Of a DNA stretch of 64,000 nucleotides, positions 8,758 through 15,700 are shown in pieces. The stretch spans positions 558,001 to 622,000 of the forward strand of contig NZ_FRBW01000001.1 of assembly GCF_900142725.1 (NCBI RefSeq), in the 5' to 3' direction. The translations under genes and the position numbers were made by a program. The notes under the pieces were generated by a model. That model made no database searches. It saw nothing but the letters and a program-made list of their open reading frames with translations, and was not told where the DNA came from. Source of the stretch: Roseibium suaedae. GTDB taxonomy: Bacteria; Pseudomonadota; Alphaproteobacteria; Rhizobiales; Stappiaceae. Position 1 is the first letter of the stretch; each line of letters begins with the position of its first letter.

Positions 8758-9174
8758 CAATGTCCTCCCATGTCGCTTGAAAAGATCAAGCTTGCATGAT
8801 CGTGCTGGGAGTCTGCGTACAGAGTCAATATTTTTGTATACAAAAGAGGCGGATTGGCTGCACCTCAATTTTCAACTCCAACGTGAGATGTGGTTGGGGA
8901 AGCTCATGTGCAGCGCAGCATCAACTTGCTTTTCGGGAAGGTCCGAACGGCAGGGATAGGGCCGTCCGGGCGCATTGAATGCACTGCGTTAGCTGAATTC
9001 AGGGCGAGGGGCGAAAGCCTGCAATCCGGGTTGTCTGGCGGCATTGTTCGCCGAACCGGACAAGAGAGGATTCCTTTTCTCTCCTTGCCACGCACTTTGA
9101 AATCCGATGCCCGCAGTTTTCTTCACCAAATCGCTAAATTGAGACCGTGGATGCGAATGCCCGGGAGAGGCCCT
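8758..9174. other. Divergent promoter region, hydrolase/cysG
   Basis: 417 bp without a supported gene. It must contain the leftward hydrolase promoter, with a palindromic operator candidate at 8832-8845, and the rightward promoter of the sulfate-assimilation operon. An open frame continuous with cysG extends back to 8890, but it has no ribosome-binding site and no family similarity. Confidence 0.6.
8832..8845. promoter_or_regulatory. Palindromic operator candidate with GTATAC core
   Basis: TTTTGTATACAAAA is a perfect 14-bp palindrome 75 bp upstream of the hydrolase start. A GTATAC core flanked by A/T matches operators of GntR-family (FCD-type) repressors. No GntR gene is next to it, so a remote regulator is inferred. 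Confidence 0.5.
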
Positions 9175-10632
9175 ATGGCTGGACCAGAGAAACAACGTGA
9201 GATCGCCCCGGCGCGCCGGCGGCTTGATGTGTTCCCGACCTTCTTCAAGGTTGCGGGACAGCGCGTCTGTGTCATCGGTCATGGCGGTGAAGCCGCTGCC
9301 AAGGTCCGTCTTCTGTCTGAAACCAATGCCCGCATCGAAGTTATCGCCGAAGAGATCGAACGCGAACTGGCCGAGGCAATTGCCGCTGCCGGCGCCGTTC
9401 ATGTTGCAGAAGCCTTCCGTCCGTCGCATCTGAACGGGGCGGCTCTTGTATTCAGCGCCCGCGAAGACGAGGTTCTGGACCGCGCTGTTGTTGAAGCTGC
9501 CCGGATCATGGGTGTGCCGGCCAATGCGGTGGACAAGCCGCATCTTTGCGATTTCTACACGGGCGCTCTGGTCAACCGTGCGCCGATTGCGGTGGCTATC
9601 ACCTCGACGGGCGCAGGCCCGGTTCTTGCCCGCCACATCCGCGCGAAGATCGAAGCGATGCTGCCGCAGGGCACGGGCGATCTGGCGCGTCTGGCCGAGG
9701 GCCTGCGCGATGCAGCAAGCCGTGTCATTCCGGACGCCGCTGCCCGCCGCCGGTTCTGGGCCCGGTTCTTCTCCGGTCCGGTTGCCGATAATGTCTACGC
9801 TGGCCACAAGGATGCCGCCCGTGCGGAAGCACAGCGTCTTCTGAACGGCGCTGCCGATGAAACCGGCTTTGTCTGGCTGGTGGGCGCTGGCCCTGGCGCG
9901 GAAGATCTCTTGACCCTGCGCGCCCAGCGGCTGCTGCAGGAAGCAGACGTGATTGTTCATGACGCTCTGGTGCCCGCCGGGGTCGTGGCCATGGGCCGCC
10001 GGGATGCAGAGCGGATTTCGGTCGGCAAGCGCAAGGGCGCGCATTCCGTGTCGCAGGCCGACATCTGCAAGCTCCTGGTCAAGCTTGGCGGTGAAGGCCT
10101 CAAGGTCGTCCGGCTCAAGGCAGGTGACCCAATGATCTTCGGCCGTGCGGCAGAGGAAATGGATGCGCTGCGCGAAGCCGGCATCAGCTTTGAGGTCGTG
10201 CCGGGTGTGACGGCTGCCTTTGCCGCTGCGGCCTCGGCTCAGCTTCCGCTGACCTTGCGCGGTGTTGCCTCCACGCTGGTCTTTGCCACCGGGCACAATG
10301 CCAAGTCCGAAGTTCTGCCCGACTGGGCGGGTCTGGCCCTGAAAGGGGCGACGGTCGCGGTCTACATGGGCCGGACTGTTGCGGCGGACGTTGCCACCAA
10401 GCTCGTATCCGCCGGTCTTCGCTCCGGCACACCCGTCGCAATCATCGAGAATGCGGCCCATCCTTCCGAGCGTCAGTTCAGTGGCACGCTGGCTGACCTG
10501 AGCAATCTGTCGGATCGCTCCGACATTGATGGAGCCGTGCTGATCGTCATTGGTGAGGCGGTCGGGCATGCTGCTCTTGAAAAAGCCGAACCCATTGCGG
10601 CCTGGCCGCTGAAACGTGAATTCGCCGCCTGA
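9175..10632 (+). CDS. cysG: Siroheme synthase (precorrin-2 dehydrogenase/ferrochelatase + uroporphyrinogen-III methyltransferase)
   Basis: 485 residues from ATG 9175, which follows GGGAGAGG at a spacing of 4. The N-terminal half is the NAD-dependent precorrin-2 dehydrogenase/ferrochelatase: RVCVIGHGGEAAAKV, then NAVDKPHLCDFYTGALVNR. The C-terminal half is the SAM-dependent methyltransferase: VWLVGAGPGAEDLLTLRA, VVRLKAGDPMIFGRAAEE and EVVPGVTAAFAAAA. Together these convert uroporphyrinogen III to siroheme, the cofactor of the sulfite reductase encoded two genes downstream. The glycine-rich loop is GHGGEAA rather than the usual GGGxVA. It is the first gene of a sulfate-assimilation operon, 13 bp before DUF2849. 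Confidence 0.95.
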   Translation: MAGPEKQREIAPARRRLDVFPTFFKVAGQRVCVIGHGGEAAAKVRLLSETNARIEVIAEEIERELAEAIAAAGAVHVAEAFRPSHLNGAALVFSAREDEVLDRAVVEAARIMGVPANAVDKPHLCDFYTGALVNRAPIAVAITSTGAGPVLARHIRAKIEAMLPQGTGDLARLAEGLRDAASRVIPDAAARRRFWARFFSGPVADNVYAGHKDAARAEAQRLLNGAADETGFVWLVGAGPGAEDLLTLRAQRLLQEADVIVHDALVPAGVVAMGRRDAERISVGKRKGAHSVSQADICKLLVKLGGEGLKVVRLKAGDPMIFGRAAEEMDALREAGISFEVVPGVTAAFAAAASAQLPLTLRGVASTLVFATGHNAKSEVLPDWAGLALKGATVAVYMGRTVAADVATKLVSAGLRSGTPVAIIENAAHPSERQFSGTLADLSNLSDRSDIDGAVLIVIGEAVGHAALEKAEPIAAWPLKREFAA

Positions 10633-10645
10633 GGAGATAAGGGCA

Positions 10646-10945
10646 ATGAAGATTGTTACCGCCAACCGTTTGATCGATGGCGAAGTGGTCTGGCTCGGTG
10701 CCGGAAACGCCTGGGTTGGCCAGGTCTCCGAAGCACTGGTGCTGGATGGCAAGGATGACGTTGCCGCGGCTCTTGCTGCAGGTCTTGCTTCTGCCGAACG
10801 CCGGGAAGTGGTCGACGTTTATGAAGTCGACGTGACCGAGGAAGACGGAAAGCTGGTTCCGGTGCGCCTGCGCGAAAAGATCCGCGCAAAGGGTCCAACC
10901 ACCCATCCGGAACTGGGCAAGCAGGCACAGGCCTCCCAGGCCTGA
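10646..10945 (+). CDS. DUF2849 domain protein of the sulfite-reduction operon
   Basis: 99 residues starting MKIVTANRLIDGEVVWLG at ATG 10646, with GAGGAGATAAGGG as ribosome-binding site. It is a full-length DUF2849 protein (PF11011), a small family almost always found between cysG and the sulfite reductase gene in alphaproteobacteria. It has no cysteine and no membrane segment, so it is not itself a redox protein. The C-terminus is charged and Gln/Ala-rich. A role supporting CysI assembly or activity is inferred from location alone; its biochemical function has not been established to my knowledge. A structured 190-bp spacer separates it from cysI. Confidence 0.85.
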   Translation: MKIVTANRLIDGEVVWLGAGNAWVGQVSEALVLDGKDDVAAALAAGLASAERREVVDVYEVDVTEEDGKLVPVRLREKIRAKGPTTHPELGKQAQASQA

Positions 10946-10964
10946 GCCGGACAAAGATGTGAGG

Positions 10965-11097
10965 CCGTCAGATGACGGTCTTGGATCGGCAGGGATCTCC
11001 TTCGGGAGATCTTGGAGGAAGAGCCGGTCGACCTTGAAATGACTGAGCATCGGTGACGGGCACTTGGCCCCTGATGCTCCGGGAAGATGACCGGTCA
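10965..11097 (+). promoter_or_regulatory. Structured spacer ahead of cysI (several hairpins, one with a UUCG tetraloop)
   Basis: Within the 190-bp DUF2849-cysI spacer there are CCGTCA/TGACGG (10965-10978) and GATCTCC-TTCG-GGAGATC (10994-11011, a 7-bp stem closed by C(UUCG)G). GAGCATC/GATGCTC (11045-11051 and 11073-11079) and the palindrome TGACCGGTCA (11088-11097) follow. None is followed by a U-run, so this looks like a processing or regulatory leader rather than a terminator. Confidence 0.45.
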
Positions 11098-11135
11098 GCG
11101 CCTCGGACAAGGCCCAGCCGGAGTGGAGACGCGAA

Positions 11136-12794
11136 ATGTACCGTTACGACGAATTCGACCAGGGCTTCGTGACCCAGCGCACCGAGCAGTTCAAGGACCA
11201 GGTGCGCCGCCGCCTGTCTGGTGAGCTGTCTGAGGAAGAGTTCAAGCCACTCCGCCTCATGAACGGTCTCTACCTTCAGCTTCATGCCTACATGCTGCGT
11301 GTTGCCATTCCCTATGGCACGCTGAACAGCCGTCAGATGCAGAAGCTGGCGCATATCGCCCGCACCTATGACCGCGGTTACGGCCACTTCACGACCCGGC
11401 AGAACATCCAGTTCAACTGGCCGAGCCTGGCGGATACGCCGAAGATCCTGGAAGAGCTGGCCGAAGTCGAGATGCATGCCATCCAGACCTCGGGCAACTG
11501 CATCCGCAATGTGACCGCCGACCATTTCGCCGGAGCTGCTGCCGACGAAATCGCCGACCCGCGTCCCTACGCGGAAATCCTGCGCCAGTGGTCGTCGCTG
11601 CATCCGGAGTTCTCGTTCCTGCCGCGCAAGTTCAAGATCGCCATCACCGGCGCGCCGCACGACCGCGCAGCCGTTCAGGTGCATGACATCGGTCTGCAGC
11701 TGACCCGCAACGAAGCTGGTGAAACCGGTTTTGTGGTCTTTGTTGGTGGTGGCCTCGGCCGCACGCCGATGATCGGCCGCAAGGTGCGCGACTTCCTGCC
11801 GGAAGAGGACCTCTTGGCCTATTCCGAAGCGATCCTGCGCGTCTACAATCTCTATGGCCGCCGCGACAACAAGTACAAGGCCCGCATCAAGATCCTGGTT
11901 CACGAGACCGGTCTTGAAGAGCTGAAGGCGGACATCGAGGCAGAATTCGCCAAGATCCGTTATGGCGTGCTGCGACTGCCGGATGAAGAAGTGCGCCGTA
12001 TCGAGGCCTATTTCGCACCGCCCCCGCTGGAAGTCCTGCCGGAAACTGATGGTGCTTTTGAAGCCCGCAAGGCAGCCGACGCGGCTTTCGCACAGTTCGT
12101 GGCGCATAACCTCAACCCGCACCGGGTTCCGGGCCATGTCAGCGTGACCATCTCGATGAAGCCGATTGGCGGCATCCCCGGTGATGCGACCGATGTGCAG
12201 ATGGATGAGATCGCAGCCATCGCCAAGGCCTATGGTCATGACGAGATCCGCATCAGCCATGAGCAGAACGTCATCCTGCCGCATGTGAAGCTGGCGGATG
12301 TCCCGGCGATCTTCGACCGTCTGGTCGCAGGTGGCATGGCTGAAGGCAATTCCGGTTTGATCACCGACATCATCGCCTGCCCGGGCATGGATTATTGCGC
12401 CCTCGCAACGGCCCGTTCGATCCCGGTCGCTCAGCGGATTTCCGAACGCTTTGGCGGTGCTGACCGTCAGGCGGAAATCGGCGAGCTGAAGATCAAGATC
12501 TCCGGCTGCATCAACGCCTGCGGTCACCACCATGTTGGCCACATCGGCATTCTGGGCCTGGAGAAGAAGGGCGAGGAATTCTACCAGATCACGCTTGGCG
12601 GCTCTGCGAACGAGAATTCCTCGATTGGTGAAATCATCGGCCGCGGCTTCTCCTCGGAAGAAGTAGTCGATGCAATCGAAACCCTGGTGGACACCTATCT
12701 GGGTCTGCGGAGCAGCAAGGAAGAAACCTTCCTCGATGCTTACCGGCGTGTAGGGGATGACCCCTTCAAGGAGGCCCTTTATGGGACTGGCTGA
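11136..12794 (+). CDS. cysI: Assimilatory sulfite reductase, siroheme/[4Fe-4S] hemoprotein (nitrite/sulfite reductase family)
   Basis: 552 residues. It carries the two ferredoxin-like half-domains and siroheme-binding segments of the nitrite/sulfite reductase family (YGHFTTRQNIQFNWP near residue 83). The cluster and siroheme ligands are Cys415 and Cys421 (CPGMDYC) and Cys458 and Cys462 (CINAC, followed by GHHHVGHIG). It reduces sulfite to sulfide with six electrons. Siroheme comes from cysG upstream and sulfite from cysH, whose start overlaps it by 14 bp. No flavoprotein subunit (cysJ) is present in the operon, so electrons presumably come from ferredoxin or another partner. The sulfite rather than nitrite assignment rests on operon context. 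Confidence 0.92.
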   Translation: MYRYDEFDQGFVTQRTEQFKDQVRRRLSGELSEEEFKPLRLMNGLYLQLHAYMLRVAIPYGTLNSRQMQKLAHIARTYDRGYGHFTTRQNIQFNWPSLADTPKILEELAEVEMHAIQTSGNCIRNVTADHFAGAAADEIADPRPYAEILRQWSSLHPEFSFLPRKFKIAITGAPHDRAAVQVHDIGLQLTRNEAGETGFVVFVGGGLGRTPMIGRKVRDFLPEEDLLAYSEAILRVYNLYGRRDNKYKARIKILVHETGLEELKADIEAEFAKIRYGVLRLPDEEVRRIEAYFAPPPLEVLPETDGAFEARKAADAAFAQFVAHNLNPHRVPGHVSVTISMKPIGGIPGDATDVQMDEIAAIAKAYGHDEIRISHEQNVILPHVKLADVPAIFDRLVAGGMAEGNSGLITDIIACPGMDYCALATARSIPVAQRISERFGGADRQAEIGELKIKISGCINACGHHHVGHIGILGLEKKGEEFYQITLGGSANENSSIGEIIGRGFSSEEVVDAIETLVDTYLGLRSSKEETFLDAYRRVGDDPFKEALYGTG

Positions 12795-13545
12795 ACCTGC
12801 TGGCAGATACGAGACATCGGAACCTGCCGGCATCCGGGATGAAATCGACGCTCTGAACATCCGGTTCGCCGGGGCAACGGCGCAGGAGATCCTGCGCTAT
12901 GCGCTCCGGGAGCGCTTTGCCGGTGACATCGCCATGGTGTCCAGCTTCGGTGCGGATTCCGCTGTGCTTCTGCACATGGTGTCCGAGATCGATCCCTCTG
13001 CGCCGGTGATCATGGTCGATACCGGCAAGCTCTTTCCCGATACCTTGCGGTACAGGGATCAGCTGACCGAGCAGCTCGGCCTGACGGATGTCCGCTCGCA
13101 GAAGCCTGCGAAGCCGGTCTTGTCCGAGGTCGATCCTGCGGGCATGCTCTGGATGAGTGATACGGACGCTTGCTGCCATGTGCGCAAGGTGGTTCCGCTG
13201 GAAGAGGCGCTGTTTGGCTTTGGAAGCTGGATTTCGGGCCGCAAGCGGTTCCAGAGTTCGACCAGATCCAGCCTGCCGCCTTTCGAGTATGAAGGCGGAC
13301 GGGTGAAGATCAATCCGCTCGCGGACTGGACGGCAGAAGACATTCTTGCCTATGCCAGGGAAAAGAACCTGCCGCCGCATCCGCTGGTAGCCCAGGGCTA
13401 TCCGTCGATCGGCTGCATGCCCTGCACCTCCAAGGTCAAGCCGGGTGAAGATGCCCGGGCGGGCCGGTGGCGCGGGCAGGACAAGACCGAGTGCGGCATT
13501 CACCTGCCGACCCTTGGCAAGGAAGTCGACGGTAGCGGCATTTGA
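12781..13545 (+). CDS. cysH: Adenylyl-sulfate (APS) reductase, [4Fe-4S] type
   Basis: 254 residues from ATG 12781, preceded by AAGGAGGCCCTTT and overlapping the end of cysI by 14 bp, which indicates translational coupling. The PAPS-reductase fold is shown by SSFGADSAVLLHM (residues 54-66, PP-loop). Cys131-Cys132 and Cys212/Cys215 (CMPC) are the four cluster ligands that mark the APS-using type. The redox-active cysteine is Cys238 in TECGIH. The enzyme reduces APS to sulfite using thioredoxin, feeding CysI. No sulfurylase gene (cysDN or sat) is in this window. Confidence 0.93.
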   Translation: MGLAEPAGRYETSEPAGIRDEIDALNIRFAGATAQEILRYALRERFAGDIAMVSSFGADSAVLLHMVSEIDPSAPVIMVDTGKLFPDTLRYRDQLTEQLGLTDVRSQKPAKPVLSEVDPAGMLWMSDTDACCHVRKVVPLEEALFGFGSWISGRKRFQSSTRSSLPPFEYEGGRVKINPLADWTAEDILAYAREKNLPPHPLVAQGYPSIGCMPCTSKVKPGEDARAGRWRGQDKTECGIHLPTLGKEVDGSGI

Positions 13546-13623
13546 GAAATTCCGGCTGCGGCCGGCAAGAGACAGTGCGGGTCCCGGATAGTCTGTCCGG
13601 TCCGCGAAGGGACGCGAAGACGA

Positions 13624-14160
13624 ATGAGCAAGATCTACAAGAACGGCGCTTTCCATGAGGAAGACTGGATCCGCGTCGCCAGCGAAGAGCCGGTTCCGGC
13701 ATCCGGAAACGTGCTTGTTCCGCTTGCCCGCTATCTGGCGGAAGCCGAAAGCCTGAGCGGCAGTGACGCTTCCATCGCTGTGCTGGTGTCTCCGGGTGAC
13801 AATGTGGAAGACATCGTCGCTCATCTGGACAAGCTGGCGCTTGTGGCCGTTGATTTCCCGAAGTTCAGCGATGGCCGCGGTTTCTCCTCGGCCCGGGTGC
13901 TGCGTGAGGAATTCGGCTACAAGGGCGATATCCGCGCTGTCGGGTTCTACATCCTCGACCAGATCCCGCTGCTGCGCCGTTGTGGTGTCAGCAGCTTCGA
14001 GATCGTGAAGCCGGAAGTTCTGGCCGCGCTCGAAAAGGGCGAATGGCCGGAAGTGACCCGCTATCTTCAGCCCGTCGGTGCTGTCGAGGAAGCCCCGGCT
14101 GGCACCCGTCCCTGGGCTCGCCTGTCCTTGCGCTCTTCGACCGCCGAGGCGGCCGAGTAA
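13624..14160 (+). CDS. DUF934 protein of the sulfate-assimilation operon
   Basis: 178 residues, starting MSKIYKNGAFHEEDW; the ATG follows AAGGGACGCGAAGACG. It is a typical full-length DUF934 protein: KLALVAVDFPKFSDGRGFS in the middle, LREEFGY, and a DQIPLLRRCG motif near residue 117. The family occurs as last gene of cysG/cysI/cysH operons in proteobacteria and is often labelled an oxidoreductase. Only one cysteine (in RRCG) is visible and no cofactor site can be named. It lies 78 bp after cysH and is followed by a terminator, so it ends the operon. Confidence 0.85.
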   Translation: MSKIYKNGAFHEEDWIRVASEEPVPASGNVLVPLARYLAEAESLSGSDASIAVLVSPGDNVEDIVAHLDKLALVAVDFPKFSDGRGFSSARVLREEFGYKGDIRAVGFYILDQIPLLRRCGVSSFEIVKPEVLAALEKGEWPEVTRYLQPVGAVEEAPAGTRPWARLSLRSSTAEAAE

Positions 14161-14189
14161 GCCCTGGGCTTTGCAAACTGTCTTTTGAA

Positions 14190-14224
14190 GAAGGTCCCGG
14201 CCGGTCAGGTGCGGGACCTTTTTT
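14190..14224 (+). terminator. Rho-independent terminator of the cys operon
   Basis: AAGGTCCCG (14191-14199) pairs with CGGGACCTT (14212-14220), with a 12-base loop. TTTT follows directly, giving CCTTTTTTC. Confidence 0.85.
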
Positions 14225-14396
14225 CATGGGCGGCGATTGTTTCGCTGTTGCGAAGCCGCGCTTTCCTGAGCGCACTCACGGGAACGTGACCGGGGCCTGT
14301 GGATTGGGAGGGCAGCCTTCATCGAAGGTGCCTCTTCCGAAAAATCCGCAAGATGATGGAAATGAAGAGAAAACTTGAGTTATAGATACCGATTAG

Positions 14397-14413
14397 ATTG
14401 GAATTATTCTAAA
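14397..14413. promoter_or_regulatory. Irr-type iron control element upstream of the iron-binding protein gene
   Basis: ATTGGAA-TTA-TTCTAAA fits the alphaproteobacterial Irr box TTTAGAA-N3-TTCTAAA at 12 of 14 fixed positions, with the right half perfect. It sits in AT-rich DNA 117 bp before the binding-protein start, where Irr control of iron uptake would be expected. The consensus is recalled from the literature; binding is inferred. Confidence 0.55.
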
Positions 14414-14529
14414 CTATTGATAACTAGGGGTTTATTGACTTGAAAAGGGGTGCGGACCATAGTCCGCGCGGAAATAGCAAGCATCCGCGCGGTGGTCCGC
14501 AGCGGAAGGATCATTCCGGGAGACGATAT

Positions 14530-15573
14530 ATGCACGGAGCAAGGAAGGCATTTGCCTGCGCGGTGATACTGGCCACGACGGCGCTAACCAGCGGGCAATC
14601 ATTCGCAGATGAGGAAGTGAACGTTTACTCCTATCGGCAGCCTTCTCTCATTCAGCCTCTGCTGGATGCCTTCACTGCCAAGACCGGCATCAAGACCAAT
14701 GTGGTCTTCTCCGACAAGGGGCTCGGCGAGCGTATTGCGGCTGAGGGCGAGAACTCCCCGGCTGACGTTATGCTCACCGTGGACATCGGCCGTCTCGACA
14801 CTGCCAAGCAGCTCGGCATTGCAGAGCCGATCAAGTCCGAAGTTGTTGCGAAAGACATTCCCTCTCAGTTCCGCGATGTGGATGGGGATTGGGTTGGCTT
14901 GACCGCCCGTGCCCGCATCATCTATGCGTCCCGCGAGCGTGTGGACCAGACGGCCATCACCTATGAAGAGCTGGCAGACCCGAAGTGGAAGGGCCGCATC
15001 TGCACCCGTTCGGGCCAGCACGACTATACCCTCGGCCTGATCGCTTCCATGATCGTGCACCACGGTGAAGCTGAAACCGAAAAGTGGCTTGTCGGCCTGC
15101 GTGACAATCTTGCGCGCAAGCCCACCGGCAATGACCGCGCCCAGGTGAAGTCCATCTATGCCGGCGAATGCGATATCGCACTCGGCAACACCTATTACAT
15201 GGGTCAGATGGAAACCAATGACGCGGAACCGGAGCAGAAGGATTGGGCAGCCTCCGTCCGCCTTATCTTCCCGAATGCGGAAGATCGCGGAACGCACGTG
15301 AACATTTCGGGCGTCATCCTCAACAAGTATGCTCCGAACCGGGACAATGCGATGAAGCTGATCGAGTTTCTGACCACGCCGGATGCTCAGGAGATCTATG
15401 CGGAAACCAACTTCGAGTATCCGCTGACGCCGGGTGTCGCGATTGCGGAGCGCGTCAAGGGCTGGGGTGAGCTCAAGCCGGATGACATTTCCCTGTCCGA
15501 AATTGCGAAGTACCGCAAGGCCGCCAGTGAAATGGTGGACCGGGTCGCCTTTGACGACGGCCCCGCATCCTGA
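14530..15573 (+). CDS. Ferric-iron ABC transporter periplasmic binding protein (FbpA/FutA-type)
   Basis: 347 residues from ATG 14530. Residues 1-26 (ending GQSFADEEV) are a Sec signal peptide cleaved after SFA, so the product is periplasmic. The mature start EVNVYSYRQPSLIQPLLDAF is typical of class-1 Fe3+-binding proteins. The adjacent tyrosines Tyr222-Tyr223 in GNTYYMG are the usual iron ligands. It delivers Fe3+ to the permease encoded next. An upstream extension to 14440 exists in frame but is unlikely. The Irr-like box at 14397 suggests expression under iron limitation. A perfect 13-bp hairpin follows at 15601 before the permease gene. Confidence 0.9.
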   Translation: MHGARKAFACAVILATTALTSGQSFADEEVNVYSYRQPSLIQPLLDAFTAKTGIKTNVVFSDKGLGERIAAEGENSPADVMLTVDIGRLDTAKQLGIAEPIKSEVVAKDIPSQFRDVDGDWVGLTARARIIYASRERVDQTAITYEELADPKWKGRICTRSGQHDYTLGLIASMIVHHGEAETEKWLVGLRDNLARKPTGNDRAQVKSIYAGECDIALGNTYYMGQMETNDAEPEQKDWAASVRLIFPNAEDRGTHVNISGVILNKYAPNRDNAMKLIEFLTTPDAQEIYAETNFEYPLTPGVAIAERVKGWGELKPDDISLSEIAKYRKAASEMVDRVAFDDGPAS

Positions 15574-15600
15574 TTGCTGAAAACTCGGGTTTCCCGGGAC

Positions 15601-15627
15601 AAGGCGCCGCACATGTGCGGCGCCTTT
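15601..15627 (+). terminator. Intercistronic hairpin between iron-binding protein and permease genes
   Basis: AAGGCGCCGCACA and TGTGCGGCGCCTT form a perfect 13-bp inverted repeat followed by TTGC. It is a probable partial terminator or 3' stabiliser that lets the binding protein be made in excess of the permease. Confidence 0.7.
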
Positions 15628-15700
15628 TGCATTTCAGCTTCACACCCTTTAACTAGACCGAACAGCTCCGATTTTGCTTTCCCCGGGAGACCCCCAACCC

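Larger units (their letters stand above)
14161..14529 (+). other. Intergenic region between cys operon and iron transporter
   Basis: 369 bp containing the cys-operon terminator (14190-14224), a GC-rich stretch without features, and an AT-rich promoter zone (14350-14440) carrying the Irr-like box. No coding frame is supported; the frame joined to the binding-protein gene from 14440 lacks a ribosome-binding site and precedes the signal peptide. Confidence 0.6.

Noticed and set aside
8890..9174. Upstream extension of cysG
   Set aside because: No ribosome-binding site and no siroheme synthase similarity. ATG 9175 has a good site.
8989..10752. 587-residue frame antisense to cysG
   Set aside because: It lies opposite a clear siroheme synthase and has no family similarity.
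10968..12860. 630-residue open frame antisense to cysI
   Set aside because: It is the mirror of a GC-rich real gene, with no ribosome-binding site, no recognisable domain and a composition typical of antisense frames. cysI has intact cluster cysteines.
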